From NCBI GenBank assembly GCA_905221605.1, contig CAJNDS010001413.1, positions 501,501-565,500 on the forward strand: a stretch of DNA of 64,000 nt. Direction: 5' to 3'. Numbering within the stretch: position 1 is the stretch's first letter; the number at the start of each line of letters is the position of its first letter. The DNA is from Symbiodinium natans. Taxonomy: Eukaryota; Sar; Dinophyceae; Suessiales; Symbiodiniaceae. The notes beneath the pieces are model-generated. The model ran no database searches. It was not told where the DNA came from and was given only the letters and a program-made list of their open reading frames with translations. Positions 62,516-64,000 of the stretch are shown here, in pieces. The position numbers and the translations under genes were made by a program.

Positions 62516-63998
62516 ATGAGATGTAAAGAGCGGTTCCAACAGCTTGCCGGAATTTGCTTGCTTCAACATGCTCAAGCTCGCTGGTACGAAGTTCAGACCA
62601 ACATGGTACACGCTGGCGTACATTCTCCTTGACATTCATGATCTCCTGCATGTGTGTGATGTACGAAGTTGGCTGTCGAATCGTGATCCCATGCTCTGTC
62701 AACGTGTGCAACCGCTTAAGGAAACTGAACGAATGGCCCACTTCATACGCCAACTCATATGTGATCTGGAACCTCTGCTGTACTGTTGGAATGAAGCAGT
62801 CACGGGCCCAATCGAGCGGAAGCAGGAGCAGCGAATCATCGACGTGTATCATGCCGGGACCTTTGCTCTCACTTGCATGGACACTTGTAGACTTGCTGCT
62901 AAAACGGATCACGGCAGGACACTCTTTGCACTTCTCCACTTCAAAGTGTTCTGCAAGGAAATCGTAAAAGTAGTTGAACCACTGCTGCGACCCTTCACGT
63001 TGCCCTGGGACCATTGTCTGGAACACAAAATCCTGGCCTTGGATTCGGGATACAACCGGGACTGGTTGGGGAACTTCAAGGTACGCATCCTTTATGTCCA
63101 GGGCCACCAGCGCAAACTGTTCGGAAGGGCGAGTCTTCTTCCAGGTCAGGAACAAGGCAGGGAGGAGTCGGACGATGTCGGTGCTCGTCGCGGGGCTGAA
63201 CAGCCCCTCTTTGGAGTCATCAAGCCACCGGAACTCCCGGGCGCAGAGGCGGGAGCGACGGTACCACATACCGACCCCCTTTCGTTTCTTGAATCTCCAT
63301 GTTCGAACAAACTTCGTCGTCAGGCCTTTCATCAAGCTCACGTCTTCATTTGGAGTGGCTGCTCTCAAGACAGACTTCTTGATAAGCCGAGCCACCTCCA
63401 CACTGTCGGCCAGATCATCGAGCTCAGCCAAAATGGCGCTGTCGAGCTCAGGCTCCCTTCCATTGTCGGGAAACCACAGTCGCTCATCGTCCTCGCCAGG
63501 CGCGGCGACCACATCATCAGTGAAACTTTCGTCCTTCTCGGACGGCATGGACCAAAGATTGGCCCCAGTGTCCCAGCCATCGGGCTGATCCAGGTTGAAC
63601 TCACTCTCATCATTGACCTCGTAGGTTTGGCTTCCAAATGTCACAGCTCGCAAGCGCAGCTTCTTCAAAGGAGGCAGCATAGCCTCAGGGGTGCTTGGGA
63701 CTTCCTCTCTCATTGGAGGGTTTGCACCGGGCTCATCCACTGCCATGCTGCTGTCGGCTGCATTCGGAATCACTCTTGCACTCTCAGGAGGAGGAACACA
63801 CCGGGCGCTGCGATTCACAGGAGCCGAGACATCGGTGTCCCCGCCCAACAGCACAGCTGGTATCCCGGGTAAGTCGTCTTCGGGCGCCACGGCTGGCGCA
63901 ACAGCAGGAATGACACTGGGCTCTGCTGGTTCCACTGCAGGTGCTGGCACAACATCAGGCAGCCGTTGCTTTGGCATAGCAACGAACTTTGTTCCGAC
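62500..63998 (-). CDS. pol: copia-2 reverse transcriptase (partial at window edge)
   Basis: The frame is open to the right edge, so the ATG at 63977 is probably internal and the integrase end lies outside. A Pro/acid-rich linker covers ~1-200. RT: FKKRKGVGMWYRRSRLCARE, ALDIKDAYLEV (Asp294), PGQREGSQQWF, and MIHVDDSLLL (Asp380-Asp381), the copia form of the YVDD box. The usual LYISCDRPD is split: after CDRP the frame goes out of phase (4 extra bases) into ~65 junk codons ending at 62325. The start given here is where sense sequence ends. The RT catalytic residues are intact. Confidence 0.85.
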
Positions 63999-64000
63999 AA

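Larger units (their letters stand above)
60715..64000 (-). mobile_element. copia-2: 3' part of a second Ty1/copia element (partial)
   Basis: The 3' LTR lies at 60715-60881, preceded in the minus-strand sense by the polypurine tract. The coding region of RT, RNase H and a long membrane/coiled-coil/Cys-His tail runs off the right edge. It is inserted in U10; AGCAA at 60710-60714 would be the left target copy. It differs from copia-1 throughout, so it is another family. Confidence 0.88.

Noticed and set aside
62544-63872. 442-codon plus-strand frame opposite copia-2 RT
   Set aside because: Antisense shadow of the RT frame, which has clear motifs; this one has none.

Overview
The window looks like repeat-rich nuclear DNA of a dinoflagellate. 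The best evidence is a 16-base relic of the dinoflagellate spliced leader at 9458-9473 (minus strand), fused exactly at a splice-acceptor position inside a retroelement leader. The retroelement types (tyrosine-recombinase elements with CCCH-finger Gag and methyltransferase-like modules, and Ty1/copia elements with unusual C-terminal tails) fit that assignment. I recognise no cellular gene: all supported coding sequence belongs to mobile elements, and all of it is on the minus strand.

Layout. (1) 1-15217: two nested tyrosine-recombinase (DIRS/Ngaro/PAT-like) retroelements. E1 (619-9630) has split direct repeats in the order A1-core-B1-A2-B2 and encodes, in sense order, tyrosine recombinase, CCCH Gag, a methyltransferase-like domain, a 2-oxoglutarate/Fe(II) dioxygenase-like domain and reverse transcriptase-RNase H. 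E1 sits inside the RNase H gene of a related element E2 (9631-14815 plus 443-618). The E2 frame resumes exactly on the far side, with no target duplication. E2 has the same gene order but lacks the dioxygenase module. (2) 15218-60714: a tandem array of a ~1.7-kb unit (U0 to U10) in which an internal ~445-bp block is locally amplified to two or three copies. U0 is split by two insertions: X (16436-30070), another split-direct-repeat element mostly filled with satellite families, and copia-1 (30237-39168), with 135-bp LTRs, a 5-bp target duplication and an initiator-tRNA-like primer site. Removing both restores a unit of about 1750 bp, the length of U3. (3) 60715-64000: the 3' LTR and 3' half of a second copia element, also inserted in the array and running off the window.

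How the parts work together. In E1 and E2 the Gag frame ends in TGA followed by CTA, and the same frame stays open into the methyltransferase-like domain. This suggests stop-codon readthrough as the route to the pol-side products. The dioxygenase-like and RT frames in E1, and the RT frame in E2, lie at further frame offsets. Both copia elements carry, after RNase H, a membrane segment and then a Cys/His knuckle. The main novelty candidates are the YR-first element carrying a methyltransferase-like plus dioxygenase-like cassette, the conserved TGA-CTA junction, the captured spliced leader, and the satellite-filled element X. Most frames are damaged to some degree, so many entries are given as pseudogenes.
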